Positions 44,627 through 57,924 of a stretch of 64,000 nucleotides of DNA are shown piece after piece. How positions within the stretch are numbered: the stretch's first letter is position 1; each line of letters opens with the position of its first letter. The notes beneath the pieces were generated by a model, which made no database searches, was not told the origin of the DNA, and worked only from the letters and a program-made list of their open reading frames with translations. The DNA lies in assembly GCF_024347535.1 (NCBI RefSeq), contig NZ_AP025498.1, forward strand, positions 62,001-126,000. The letters run 5' to 3'. The position numbers and the translations under genes were made by a program. The stretch comes from Vibrio kanaloae. Its GTDB lineage: Bacteria; Pseudomonadota; Gammaproteobacteria; Enterobacterales; Vibrionaceae.

Positions 44627-46109
44627 GACATTTTACCTGTTGAGAATTGGGGCTGATGATAATGTGTGGTTTACCCTGTCAATATTGAGTTTAAACATGT
44701 TATTTATAGCAACTATAATAGCATTTGTCGGTAATAGATTTGTATTTCTTCTTCTCACGGTAATAATGACTTTTGATTTCTACTTAAGATTAAACTCTCT
44801 AAGCTTAGACTTAGGTGTCTTAGGGTCGGTTTTAGAGTCTAATCGAGGTGAAGTTCTTGAACATATAAAAAGCATTAGTGCCGTAACATATTTAAAGATA
44901 ATTGTATTTTTCATTCTGGTTTTTCTATCATTTCACATTACCTTAGGAAAGGTTGGTAAGTCATTTTCATTAATTATGTTGATATTATTTTCCAGTATAT
45001 TAATCACCAAATTTTATAGCTTACATGATAATAAAAAGACGACATATCTCAATGAAGAATACTTAAAAACAATCCATCATGAAGTGTGGTTTAGTTTTTT
45101 AGGGCTAATTACAGTTATTAAACCTATTTCTTTATATTATGAACTGTCTCTTCTCGAAGGGGGAAAATCAGTAATCTCTTCAAAATGGGAGAATGTTCAT
45201 ACAAATAAGGTATTAAAGGATATTTACATCGTAAATATTGGTGAATCTGTTATTAAAAATTACTACCCATCGTATAACGAAGAGAATGGAAAGATAAAAG
45301 GAGCAGCCATATTTAATGGTGTTCTTTCCCCATCCGTTGTTACATATTTCTCAGTCCCTCGAATATTATCAAAGAGCCTAGATGTAAACAGGCATGATAA
45401 AAACTTAAATGTGATAGATCTTGCTAATGATGCTGGAATGAAAACTTATTGGATCTCAAATCAAGCTAAGATCGGGCAGTACGAGACACAGGTATCCGCA
45501 ATCGCGAGTAGGGCACATTACCAATATTATAAGAATACGTCTTATGATAAAGCCGAACCCGATAACATTATCCTTCCAGAAGTTATCAAGGCGATTCGTG
45601 AAGAAACTAAAAGGCCAAAAGTGATTTTCATCCACACCATGGGGTCACATTATGATTTTTGTAAAAGATTTGATGAAGAAATTTCACTAAAATCCTCCGA
45701 TAACAAGTATCTAGCATGCTATTCAAAATCAGTGGCTTATGGCGTGGCTTTTATAGAGAAGCTTAGAGACCTACTCACGCTGCATGATAAAACATATAAA
45801 ATCATTTATTTTTCTGACCATGGCCTAACATCTGTAAACGTTCCACCGTATCTGATTCACGGAACTGGCTCACATTTTTCAAGGCAGGCAGTAGAAGTAC
45901 CTTTCATAGCAATGAGTAATGATCCACAAGAAACGAAAATACATTCGGTTAAATATAACCTAAGAGACTTTTCAGACACATTTGCACAATGGGTAGGAAT
46001 ATCTTCAGAACAGACAGAGCAAAACAAAAGTATCTTCAATACCGAGTACATAGGAAAGGAGTATGACTCAGTGTTAACGAGTGAGTTCAAGGTAAGAAAA
46101 ATCGACTAA
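44625..46109 (+). CDS. phosphoethanolamine-transferase-like membrane sulfatase-fold protein
   Basis: A 494-residue protein with four to five membrane segments (about 12-205) and a periplasmic alkaline-phosphatase/sulfatase-fold domain. EptA-type landmarks: IYIVNIGESV (metal-binding Glu), PSVVTYFSVP (Thr in the position of the phosphoethanolamine-accepting Thr), IFIHTMGSHYDFC, IYFSDHG (Asp-His) and HGTGSH. The enzyme would transfer phosphoethanolamine from phosphatidylethanolamine to lipid A or another glycan. The target is unknown. An in-frame ATG at 44574 would add 17 residues but runs inside the divergent gene; a longer reading from 44358 is a shadow of that gene. The region is AT-rich (for example 23% GC near 44900). 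Confidence 0.75.
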   Translation: MTFYLLRIGADDNVWFTLSILSLNMLFIATIIAFVGNRFVFLLLTVIMTFDFYLRLNSLSLDLGVLGSVLESNRGEVLEHIKSISAVTYLKIIVFFILVFLSFHITLGKVGKSFSLIMLILFSSILITKFYSLHDNKKTTYLNEEYLKTIHHEVWFSFLGLITVIKPISLYYELSLLEGGKSVISSKWENVHTNKVLKDIYIVNIGESVIKNYYPSYNEENGKIKGAAIFNGVLSPSVVTYFSVPRILSKSLDVNRHDKNLNVIDLANDAGMKTYWISNQAKIGQYETQVSAIASRAHYQYYKNTSYDKAEPDNIILPEVIKAIREETKRPKVIFIHTMGSHYDFCKRFDEEISLKSSDNKYLACYSKSVAYGVAFIEKLRDLLTLHDKTYKIIYFSDHGLTSVNVPPYLIHGTGSHFSRQAVEVPFIAMSNDPQETKIHSVKYNLRDFSDTFAQWVGISSEQTEQNKSIFNTEYIGKEYDSVLTSEFKVRKID

Positions 46110-46362
46110 ACGAACAACTGGTACAGAAGGTTCTGAACACCATAAAGTTACTTAGTATGTAACCTTCTACACACATCAAATTACCTCTTATTTAGCACTA
46201 TGTGAGCGAGTATCAGCTCTATGTTACTGATTCAACGCATCCTAGTAACCTTGTTAGCAAACAGCCTAATAAGGTGATTTAGAAAACTCTGACAGTATCC
46301 GCAAGTGAATTAAGTGCGTGTGTAAATATTTGGATGATACATAATGATTTGAAACAGATAAG

Positions 46363-46391
46363 AAAAAAGCCCGCTGATTTCTCAGCGGGCT
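46363..46391 (-). terminator. rho-independent terminator of the tRNA-Ser/rRNA unit
   Basis: AGCCCGCTGA and TCAGCGGGCT form a 10-bp stem with a small loop and, on the minus strand, are followed by TTTTTTC. It lies 10 bases past the tRNA-Ser CCA end. Confidence 0.85.
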
Positions 46392-46400
46392 TCTCAATGG

Positions 46401-46491
46401 TGGTGGAGGGATAGGGATTTGAACCCTAGAACCGCTATTAACGGTTGCCGGTTTTCAAGACCGGTGCTTTCGACCACTCAGCCATCCCTCC
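46401..46491 (-). tRNA. tRNA-Ser (TGA anticodon)
   Basis: A 91-base tRNA with encoded CCA. The acceptor stem is GGAGGGA/TCCCTCC, the anticodon loop is CTTGAAA (anticodon TGA) and there is a long variable arm typical of tRNA-Ser. It follows the 5S gene on the minus strand and may be read with the rRNA operon. Confidence 0.95.
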
Positions 46492-46566
46492 AACAATTTG
46501 TCATCAACAGATTAGTACACTGTAGATGTTGTTACATGTATACACAGGTAACGATACCTTTTTGTC

Positions 46567-46586
46567 TTCACTTTCAAAAAAGTGAA
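46567..46586 (-). repeat. TTCACTTT/AAAGTGAA hairpin after 5S rRNA
   Basis: An 8-bp perfect AT-rich stem (46567-46574 with 46579-46586) and a 4-base loop, in the spacer just after the 5S gene. It belongs to a set of near-identical hairpins spread through this rRNA operon. Confidence 0.6.
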
Positions 46587-46595
46587 AATAAATAA

Positions 46596-46715
46596 GAGCC
46601 TGGCGATGTCCTACTCTCACATGGGGAAGCCCCACACTACCATCGGCGCTATTGTGTTTCACTACTGAGTTCGGCATGGAGTCAGGTGGGTCCACAATGC
46701 TATGATCGCCAAGCA
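46596..46715 (-). rRNA. rrf: 5S ribosomal RNA
   Basis: 120 bases on the minus strand starting TGCTTGGCGATC and ending GCCAGGCTC. It has the 5S core phrases CCATGCCGAACTCAG and AGCGCCGATGGTAGTGTGGGG. 3' neighbour of 23S in the operon. Confidence 0.96.
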
Positions 46716-46851
46716 AATTCTGTTTAATTGACGCCTCTGCGACAATTAATAATTCGGAAAGCTGTTTCTCTATTCAATAGAGTAATAAAAGTCTCTTCAA
46801 ACGCATTCAAGGTCTGTCTCTTTGAGTCCACAAAACCCCTTGGGTGTTGTA

Positions 46852-49743
<2,892 letters not shown>

Positions 49744-50200
49744 ATACAACCCGAAAGGGTCTCTGTTTTACTTTCACTTTTTAAAAGTGAAAACAAACTA
49801 GTATGGCAACTAACCAAGGTTTTTGGTTGTCATCAAGAAGGGTTAATTCCTGATAACTGTTTGCCGGACTCAATTTACTTTTTGTTTCCACTTTTTAATA
49901 AAAAGTAGAATCAAAAAATGAACAATCATTTCTGATCATTCGAATACAAGACACTTGAATGTGTTTGTTGTGTTTATACTGTTCTTATTTACTAAGAGCA
50001 GATAAACATTGAGAACTTTTAAATTTGATTAACTTAATCACAGCCTTGAGCTGTTTGATTTCACTGTTTAAAGTGAAAACCAATTAAGTAATCAGTCAGC
50101 TTTCCAAATTGTTAAAGAGCAAGAGTTTCTAAACATAAAGCTTTCGAAACCATTTTTAAAAGCTCTCATCAGACCATTGTCATCAAAGAACGCTTAAATA
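49744..50200 (-). other. 23S upstream spacer with boxA and repeated hairpins
   Basis: 457 bases between tRNA-Val and 23S. On the minus strand it carries the antitermination boxA-like GCTCTTTAACAATTT (50107-50120) and three AT-rich hairpins of the TTTCACTTT/AAAGTGAAA kind (49772-49792, 49886-49910, 50059-50078). Processing stems of 23S will also lie here. No gene. Confidence 0.6.
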
Positions 50201-50276
50201 TGGTGGGCGATACCGGGCTCGAACCAGTGACCCCCTGCTTGTAAGGCAGGTGCTCTCCCAACTGAGCTAATCGCCC
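50201..50276 (-). tRNA. tRNA-Val (TAC)
   Basis: 76 bases with CCA: GGGCGATTAGCTCAG..., anticodon loop CTTACAA, ...ATCGCCCACCA. Last of the four spacer tRNAs before 23S. Confidence 0.96.
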
Positions 50277-50307
50277 ACGAAAGTTTTAATTCCTTCGTGA
50301 GAAAGAA

Positions 50308-50383
50308 TGGTGGAGCTATGCGGGATCGAACCGCAGACCTCCTGCGTGCAAGGCAGGCGCTCTCCCAGCTGAGCTATAGCCCC
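50308..50383 (-). tRNA. tRNA-Ala (TGC)
   Basis: 76 bases with CCA: GGGGCTATAGCTCAG..., anticodon loop CTTGCAC, ...TAGCTCCACCA. Third spacer tRNA. Confidence 0.96.
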
Positions 50384-50408
50384 AATATTTTATTTCCTTG
50401 GGAGGAAA

Positions 50409-50484
50409 TGGTGGGTCGTGCAGGATTCGAACCTGCGACCAATTGATTAAAAGTCAACTGCTCTACCAACTGAGCTAACGACCC
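50409..50484 (-). tRNA. tRNA-Lys (TTT)
   Basis: 76 bases with CCA: GGGTCGTTAGCTCAG..., anticodon loop CTTTTAA, ...ACGACCCACCA. Second spacer tRNA. Confidence 0.96.
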
Positions 50485-50486
50485 AA

Positions 50487-50562
50487 TGGTATCCCGTAGG
50501 GGAGTCGAACCCCTGTTACCGCCGTGAAAGGGCGGTGTCCTAGGCCTCTAGACGAACGGGAC
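50487..50562 (-). tRNA. tRNA-Glu (TTC)
   Basis: 76 bases with CCA: GTCCCGTTCGTCTAG..., anticodon loop CTTTCAC, ...CGGGATACCA. First spacer tRNA after 16S; only two bases separate it from tRNA-Lys. Confidence 0.96.
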
Positions 50563-50685
50563 ACTGCTAATTCATCTCTACTTTAAAAAGTAGAAACAAA
50601 CTTTGAAGAACTTGGGAGTTCTTCGTCTCTTTGCTTTTCTAAACCTAATCAATCTGTGTGGACACTCATCGTCAATATCTTCGTA

Positions 50686-52238
<1,553 letters not shown>

Positions 52239-52668
52239 AAGATTTTGTCGGCTCAATGAATACTGACTTCAAAACTACAAAAAGTAATTCTAAAGCTATT
52301 ATCTTTCCAACAGAAAGATAATGAATTGACTGTGCCAAAATTAAGTAAACTTAACTTTGTATTGGTCACTCAGTTCATTGAAACCAAAGTTGATTCCGAG
52401 GAATCTGTTTTACTTCTCTTAATAAAAAGGGAAGATAAAACGTTTTGATATTCATCAACGAGTGCCCACACAGATTGATAGGTTTAAATTGTTAAAGAGC
52501 TTTGCTTATCGAAACTTCCTTTTTACAAAGGAACTCTTGAAAGCGGACATGAATTCTAGCGATTTAATCTTGAGTGTCAAACACTTTTTAAAATTAATTT
52601 CTTTCGAACTTTCCGTCTTACTGGTTACTGCTGAAGCCTTGTGGCGTCTGCCGTGTCAGTGAGGCGGC
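52239..52668 (-). other. rRNA operon leader
   Basis: 430 bases between the promoter and 16S. It carries an antitermination boxA GCTCTTTAACAA (plus-strand 52489-52500) and AT-rich hairpin-forming stretches (e.g. about 52408-52440). No gene. Confidence 0.65.
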
Positions 52669-52720
52669 ATTATAGAGATCATCGAAAACATGGCAACCCT
52701 TTTTTGATAAAAATTCAAAA
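52669..52720 (-). promoter_or_regulatory. rRNA operon promoter P1 with UP element
   Basis: On the minus strand TTGCCA (52691-52696), 16-base spacer, TATAAT (52669-52674), then the GC-rich discriminator GCCGCC typical of stringently controlled rRNA promoters. Upstream (52697-52720) is an A/T-rich UP-like stretch. Confidence 0.85.
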
Positions 52721-52796
52721 AAATTGATTAAGCGACTACTTTTACGTCAAAATCCTCTTTCACAGGTTAAAGCTCATACAATAATGGGCATATTAC

Positions 52797-53321
52797 TTAA
52801 AACTTTGCGATTAGATCTTTCGAAAAATCCTCTATATCTAGTTCAATGCTCCATTTATCACCCAGCTCTAGGATGTTATCTAGCGATTGCTGAACTGTTT
52901 TTATCGTCAATGTGTTGTTGTCTAGGTCGTATACCTGTTTTTGCGTGGTGTAATAGAAGTACAGGATAGTCAGCGCATCTCGGTCGCCTTGCTCAGCTTT
53001 GGGTTGAATACGCTTGAGCTTACGATAGATTTGATTATGGATTTGTTTGAGATTCCACACATAAAGGGCTTCCTTAAAGTAATCATGCCCTTTCACACGG
53101 CTCGCGATAAAGGCATTCAGTGCGACTGATAAAATCACACCAAGTACATTCAAATGAAAATTACCTGTTGCTTCCCCAGTAACAGATCCAACTGAACCAA
53201 AAAGTTCAATCAGAATGCTACCGAATACGATGGCAAACAAGGCGAGTGACCCAACCAGTGAAACCAACAGTAGGTTCATCTTTTTTCTATATTCTTCTTT
53301 ATTAATCTTCTGTAACTTCAT
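52797..53321 (-). CDS. DUF3087-type membrane protein
   Basis: A 174-residue protein with two membrane segments (about 17-40 and 57-75) and a C-terminal cytosolic helical part. The overall layout and the phrases KINKEEYRKKMN, GNFHLNVLGVILSVAL and GHDYFKEALYVWNLKQIHNQIYRK fit the DUF3087 family of vibrios and shewanellae, as I recall it. Function is unknown. AAGGAAG lies 7 bases before the ATG at 53321. The gene ends just downstream of the rRNA promoter, read in the same direction. Confidence 0.72.
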   Translation of the reverse strand: MKLQKINKEEYRKKMNLLLVSLVGSLALFAIVFGSILIELFGSVGSVTGEATGNFHLNVLGVILSVALNAFIASRVKGHDYFKEALYVWNLKQIHNQIYRKLKRIQPKAEQGDRDALTILYFYYTTQKQVYDLDNNTLTIKTVQQSLDNILELGDKWSIELDIEDFSKDLIAKF

Positions 53322-53577
53322 CAACTACTTCCTTATGTAAGTCACCTAATAATTTGCGCATACTATCTATGTAAACCTTGCTTCGCTTCAACCCTTACCA
53401 TCTTGTAATGTGGTCACTCTCTATTTAATAAGCAGAGTTATTCCGATAAGTACTATACATAACTCCATTTGACTTCATTAATAGAAAAGAGTTACATACC
53501 GCCACAATTTTGGTTATTCATCAATTCATGTTGATAATGTCCGTTTCGCTTTATCACATACTGACAAGGTACATTCC

Positions 53578-54177
53578 ATGCGTTCATTTGTATTACGCGC
53601 TCGTGCAGCCCCTACAGAGAGCAAACTTATCTTAGAAGGTGTTGGGCAAGACGCTCATACTGAGATTCTGGCTCATACTCTGATGAACACGATCTTCGTT
53701 GCTCAATCTCATCGTGAGAATGTCACCGTGCACCTTGTATTAGAAAGTACTAAAGACTTCTCGCGTACGATCACTTTCGATTCAAATGAAATCACCAACA
53801 TTGGCGGCTTTCATGAATCGGCATTGTTATCAGCGGTAGTAAGAGCGGTTGATGCTTCTCAAGGTATGACCAAAGAGCAGACTCGTCAGGTTGAACCTGG
53901 GATCGTCGTTCGCACTATGAGCTTTGAAAAGTTGGTTAAAGAACTGGCTGAAAACCACCAGCTGTACATGATGGATAAGAAAGGCGACTTTATTCGTGAT
54001 GCAGAGATTGTAGAAAACCCATGTTTCCTTCTGACTGACCACATCCCTATGCCGAAGAAAAGCTACAACAGCTTAAAGCGCTTAGGAACAGAAAAGATCA
54101 GCTTAGGCCCGAACATGCTGTTTGCTTCTCAGTGTGTTGTGTTGATCAATAATGAGCTGGATATTCGCGGTTTCTAA
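53578..54177 (+). CDS. trmY: tRNA pseudouridine-54 N1-methyltransferase-like (TrmY)
   Basis: A 199-residue SPOUT methyltransferase of the DUF358/TrmY family. The N-terminal MRSFVLRARAAPTESKLILEG and HLVLESTKDFSRTITFDSNEI, and the SAM-binding knot near the C-terminus (FLLTDHIPMPKKSYNSL, KISLGPNMLFASQCVVLINNELD), are typical. In archaea TrmY methylates N1 of pseudouridine 54 in tRNA. Bacterial homologues are known from vibrios (the V. cholerae protein has been crystallised), but their RNA target is less clear because bacteria usually have m5U54. AAGGT precedes the ATG. Confidence 0.9.
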   Translation: MRSFVLRARAAPTESKLILEGVGQDAHTEILAHTLMNTIFVAQSHRENVTVHLVLESTKDFSRTITFDSNEITNIGGFHESALLSAVVRAVDASQGMTKEQTRQVEPGIVVRTMSFEKLVKELAENHQLYMMDKKGDFIRDAEIVENPCFLLTDHIPMPKKSYNSLKRLGTEKISLGPNMLFASQCVVLINNELDIRGF

Positions 54178-54203
54178 CCCGATGAGACACAGCCATAATA
54201 AGT

Positions 54204-54236
54204 AAAGCCAGCAATTGATGCTGGCTTTGTTGTTTT
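54204..54236 (+). terminator. rho-independent terminator after trmY
   Basis: AAAGCCAGCA-ATTGA-TGCTGGCTTT then GTTGTTTTC; a 10-bp stem. May also serve the converging YitT gene. Confidence 0.75.
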
Positions 54237-54270
54237 CATAATCTGCAAATCACTTTGCTTTGGCTAACAG

Positions 54271-54885
54271 CTACGCTGCTTCCGCTTTAACCACAGGTTG
54301 ATAGCGCCCTGGTTTATGGTTCATCGCAAGGATCAAGTTAGTGACTATCGCGCCCAATACAGATAGTAGTACCAGTGACACATCAACGATAAACAATGAG
54401 AGTACGACAATCGCGCAATCTAGTGCCATCTGAACTTTGCCCGCACGAATCCCAAAACGTTCTTGTAAGAACAACGCCAGAATGTTGAAACCACCTAAGC
54501 TCATCTTATGACGAAAGATCACCAACATGCCGGTACCAATTAAGCCACCTCCTAATAATGCTGCATACAATGCATGAATCTCAGCAATCTGAATCACGTG
54601 GTACAAGTAATCTACCGCGAACGAAACAATCGAAACGGCAATAAAGGTGCTGATGGTGAAACGCCAGCCCATACGAGCAACCGACAAAATATAAAAAGGT
54701 AAGTTAAGCGCGAAGAACACTTGGCCAAAACTTAGGTCTGTTACTTTGGTAATGAAGATCGCTAGGCCAGCCGTGCCTCCAGTGAGCAAACCGACTTGGT
54801 TGAAAAATATAACGCCGAGTGAAACCAGTGCACTACCTAAGATCAGTGCCAGTAAGTTTTCGCGAAGGTTGTGATCTTTATCCAT
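54271..54885 (-). CDS. YitT/DUF161-family membrane protein
   Basis: A 204-residue inner-membrane protein with five or six segments. The GLLTGGTAGLAIFIT and RHKMSLGGFNILALFLQERFG stretches are the repeated G-G-x-x-G motifs of the YitT/DUF161 family. No C-terminal DUF2179 domain is present. Function unknown. Convergent with trmY. Confidence 0.85.
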   Translation of the reverse strand: MDKDHNLRENLLALILGSALVSLGVIFFNQVGLLTGGTAGLAIFITKVTDLSFGQVFFALNLPFYILSVARMGWRFTISTFIAVSIVSFAVDYLYHVIQIAEIHALYAALLGGGLIGTGMLVIFRHKMSLGGFNILALFLQERFGIRAGKVQMALDCAIVVLSLFIVDVSLVLLSVLGAIVTNLILAMNHKPGRYQPVVKAEAA

Positions 54886-55262
54886 ATGATGACTCTCCCT
54901 GAATCTTTAACATCGCGTTTCAGTCATGTTGAAACGATTTGCGTCCAAATTTACGATATTTAACAGATAAGTCGAGTTAAAGACCAATGTTACTTAATGA
55001 TTACTTTGTATATTAGTTTTTACATCGTTGTTAAAAACTCAAAAAAAGCAATAAGTTACATTGAAAAATCTATGTATTCATTCTAAGTTACAAGGTTCAA
55101 TCGTTTAACAAACGACCTTCAAGTTTCTCTACTTATTTGTCATGTTTATATCAACGCTAACAAAGCATAAATTCACACATAAACTTCACTGAATAATAAG
55201 ACTATTCCTGCCATTTTACTTTATAGTATCCGCTCACTCCTTTAAAACTAATCCGCAGGCTT
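54886..55262. other. divergent intergenic region
   Basis: 377 AT-rich bases between yitT and the TauE/SafE gene. It must hold both promoters, but no distinct operator, RNA or ORF was seen. Confidence 0.4.
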
Positions 55263-55988
55263 ATGGAATACCTAGATCAGACCGCCCTTATTGCGATGGC
55301 ACTCATTTTTGTCGGCTCGTTTGTACAAACCGCAATCGGCTTTGGTTTGGCTATTGTTGCTGCCCCACTGCTGTTTTTGGTCTCGCCTGACTATGTACCC
55401 GCGCCTATATGTCTCGTTGGCCTGTTTATTTCTATATTCAATGCGTTTAAACACCGAGCAAACATTTCTATTGGCGGATTAAAAATCGCACTGCTTGGCC
55501 GTATTCCGGGCTCGATAGCTGGCGGGGCTTTGTTGGTGATGGTTTCAACGAGCGTTCTGTCTCTGTGGTTAGGCTTATTGGTAGTATTTGCGGTGATTGT
55601 CAGCTTGCTGCCGTTTAGATTAGAGCCGACCCCTGCCAAGATGGGCATCGCGGGATTCTTCTCAGGGTTCTTTGGTACAAGTTCAGGTATAGGAGGTCCA
55701 CCAATGGCGTTGCTACTTCAACACCAAGATGCCAATCAACTTCGTGGTAACCTTTCCGCGTTTTTCGTGTTTAGTTCTATCATTTCATTACTGGTACAGA
55801 TCCCAATAGGCTTCTTTACGATGCACCATTTGATCATCACAATCCCGCTACTTCCAGCCGCTTGGTTGGGTTACAAAGTGGCGTTATTGACGACGCAAAG
55901 CATTCCTAAAGAGAAGATACGCATTGGCTCTTTGCTGCTATGTTCTATCAGTGGCTTTACGGCAATCTGGCAGGGCTTAGCTGGCTAG
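55263..55988 (+). CDS. TauE/SafE-family sulfite exporter-type protein
   Basis: A 241-residue inner-membrane protein with seven to eight segments in two halves. Family marks: FVQTAIGFGLAIVAAPLLF (first half) and GFFSGFFGTSSGIGGPPMALLL (second half). TauE/SafE proteins export sulfite, sulfoacetate or other organosulfur anions; the substrate here is unknown. CAGG lies before the ATG. Confidence 0.85.
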   Translation: MEYLDQTALIAMALIFVGSFVQTAIGFGLAIVAAPLLFLVSPDYVPAPICLVGLFISIFNAFKHRANISIGGLKIALLGRIPGSIAGGALLVMVSTSVLSLWLGLLVVFAVIVSLLPFRLEPTPAKMGIAGFFSGFFGTSSGIGGPPMALLLQHQDANQLRGNLSAFFVFSSIISLLVQIPIGFFTMHHLIITIPLLPAAWLGYKVALLTTQSIPKEKIRIGSLLLCSISGFTAIWQGLAG

Positions 55989-56071
55989 TTATTGGCGATA
56001 AAGACGAGAAGAAGAAATACATCTTAGAAAACCAACACAGATCAAACACCCAATAGATAAAAGGACGCTCT

Positions 56072-56434
56072 ATGACATACGACGAGTTCAATGCATTTTG
56101 TGAATCAAAAGCTGCCACCAGCTATGTGATGCAGTGGAATAATTCTCACGTTTGGAAAGTGGGTGGAAAGATGTTTGCGATTGGTGGTTGGGGGCCGAAC
56201 GACGAGCCTGCATTTATCTTCAAAGCGTCCGACCAGAACTTCGACTTTCTGAAAGAAGAGCCCGGTTATAAACCTGCGCCCTACTTTGCTTCGCGTGGTA
56301 TGAAATGGATTCAGCTGTTTGAGGGCACGCCAGAAAAGGATGAGGAATTGAGATACTACCTCACTGAGTCACACCGAATTGTCTCTTTAGGGCTAACCAA
56401 AAAGAAACAAGCAGAACTCGGTCTCAATCAATAA
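56072..56434 (+). CDS. MmcQ/YjbR-family DNA-binding-fold protein
   Basis: A 120-residue protein of the MmcQ/YjbR family. The family's start (YDEFNAFCESKAATSYVMQW), KVGGKMFAIGGW and the C-terminal ESHRIVSLGLTKKKQ fit. The fold is a double-wing DNA-binding type, but a DNA role has not been shown for most members. AAGGA precedes the ATG, 80 bases after the TauE/SafE gene. Confidence 0.88.
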   Translation: MTYDEFNAFCESKAATSYVMQWNNSHVWKVGGKMFAIGGWGPNDEPAFIFKASDQNFDFLKEEPGYKPAPYFASRGMKWIQLFEGTPEKDEELRYYLTESHRIVSLGLTKKKQAELGLNQ

Positions 56435-56525
56435 CGAGATTGTCTGCTTGTAATCGGTTATTCAATACTATGTTAACGCTTTAAAATTCAGGAAGATCCT
56501 AGAAATTTGAGCAGATCTTAAAAGC

Positions 56526-57269
56526 TTAAGTCGCTCTTAAAAACTTAGGCAGTAAAGGTTCTATTTTTTGCGTTGGTACCAGTGGCACCAATAGGTAGAT
56601 TAAACCCGCAAAAGCGATAGATGCAATCAAGTCTTCAGGACGATGCATACCAAGCCAAACACGACTATAAGCAACGCCACCAGCCCAAACCAGTAAACCG
56701 CCGGCTAGATAAAAGCGTTTCGCCTCTAAGAGAAGACCACCAAAGAACGCTAAACACACACCGACGAAAATCATGTGTCCCGACGGGAAAGAATAGTCCG
56801 TTTCGCCAAGCCAATGACGTGTTCGCCACTCGCTGACCCTATCTTGCACAGATTCTATTGCCGCGTTTTTTTCTGCCGATGGTAACTCATAAAACAGCTC
56901 CGGCATTTCAACCACTTCCTGTGTAACCAAATACACAGAATAAGGACGCGGGCTCTCTGTTGAATGCTTTAAGAAAGTCTTCGCTGCAAAGCTAAGTACC
57001 AATAAAATGCCTAACTGCAGATAAAGGCTGACTAGCTTAGCTTTGGAAAATGTCATCGTAAGCAAAACTAAAGACAAAACAGCCAGCGTTATCAAGAATC
57101 CTTGATTACCTGCTGAATACGTCACGAAGGTCATGAAGGCACCATAGAAAGGAGAAATCGTACTTCCAAGGTCGAAATCAGATCCAAAGATCAAAAAGGG
57201 TACTAGGGAATACAAACTTAGAACGAGCAGTAATAAGCCTTTAGACTTGTTAGAGAACAGAGAAGTCAT
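56526..57269 (-). CDS. PAP2-family phosphatase
   Basis: A 247-residue inner-membrane PAP2 phosphatase with six segments. The three catalytic motifs are seen: KTFLKHSTESPRPY (KX6RP), SFPSGHMI (PSGH) and SRVWLGMHRPED (SRX5HX3D; here SRVWLGMHRPED). It probably removes a phosphate from undecaprenyl pyrophosphate, phosphatidylglycerophosphate or a related lipid, like PgpB. Convergent with the YjbR gene. Confidence 0.88.
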   Translation of the reverse strand: MTSLFSNKSKGLLLLVLSLYSLVPFLIFGSDFDLGSTISPFYGAFMTFVTYSAGNQGFLITLAVLSLVLLTMTFSKAKLVSLYLQLGILLVLSFAAKTFLKHSTESPRPYSVYLVTQEVVEMPELFYELPSAEKNAAIESVQDRVSEWRTRHWLGETDYSFPSGHMIFVGVCLAFFGGLLLEAKRFYLAGGLLVWAGGVAYSRVWLGMHRPEDLIASIAFAGLIYLLVPLVPTQKIEPLLPKFLRAT

Positions 57270-57565
57270 AGATAAGATCTTTTGGGTAAAGTGGTCGGAT
57301 GCTATCGCAGCTTAGCATCGCCAACATCAATTTTATGTCAATGATAATCGCCAGACAGCCATTCATATTCACAGTTGGATTAGATTAATTAGAAACATCA
57401 CAACGCTACGTTAAACTGAGTTATGGCATATTCCGTCGATTAAGTAAGCACTTATCAAGTTCATAGGGCTGAATCTAAAAAACTTTGCTGCCAGTCCTTT
57501 AAATCCATTATTGAAAGGATTAACATCTGGTCTGCTGTCAAAGCAAAACAAATTATTAATTTTTA

Positions 57566-57706
57566 TTCTCAGGGCGGGGCGAAATTCCCCACCGGCGGTA
57601 TGTCCTTAGCAAAATCTAAAGATAAGCCCGCGAGCGCTCGATTCGTCGAGGTCAGCAGATCTGGTGAGATGCCAGAGCCGACGGTTATAGTCCGGATGAG
57701 AGAGAA
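57566..57706 (+). promoter_or_regulatory. FMN riboswitch (RFN element)
   Basis: Contains the highly conserved RFN blocks AGGGCGGGGCGAAATTCCCC, ACCGGCGGTATGTC..., AGCCCGCGAGCG, AGATCTGGTGAGATGCCAGAGCC and ACGGTTATAGTCCGGATG-AGAGA. P1 pairs TTCTC (57566-57570) with GAGAA (57702-57706). It binds FMN and lowers expression of ribB 219 bases downstream. Confidence 0.95.
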
Positions 57707-57714
57707 TGAAAACA

Positions 57715-57777
57715 CACTCGTTTAAGTTGGAAAGGCGCATCTATTTGTTGAGTTGATGCCTCCAACTCAGACGAGTG
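57715..57777 (+). terminator. large hairpin in the riboswitch expression platform
   Basis: CACTCGT, AGTTGG and GGCGCATC pair with GATGCC, CCAACT and ACGAGTG, a nested stem of about 20 pairs, directly after P1. A short T-rich part follows (ATTTCGTTTT). It probably forms the terminator or an anti-terminator partner for the riboswitch. Confidence 0.55.
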
Positions 57778-57924
57778 CATTTCGTTTTGGATAAACCATA
57801 ATGAGCTAATGCCAATCGTATTTGGATTGGTATAAGTCTACTTGTAATAAGTTGGCTTTGTTATGCTCGTCGGTTGAGATCCCTCATACAGCCCTGATTC
57901 TGGTGATATTTTAGGAGTTTAACC

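Noticed and set aside
50201..50562. tRNA cluster as an integration site for a mobile element
   Set aside because: The four tRNAs are intact parts of the rRNA spacer; no integrase, direct repeat or truncated tRNA copy was seen.
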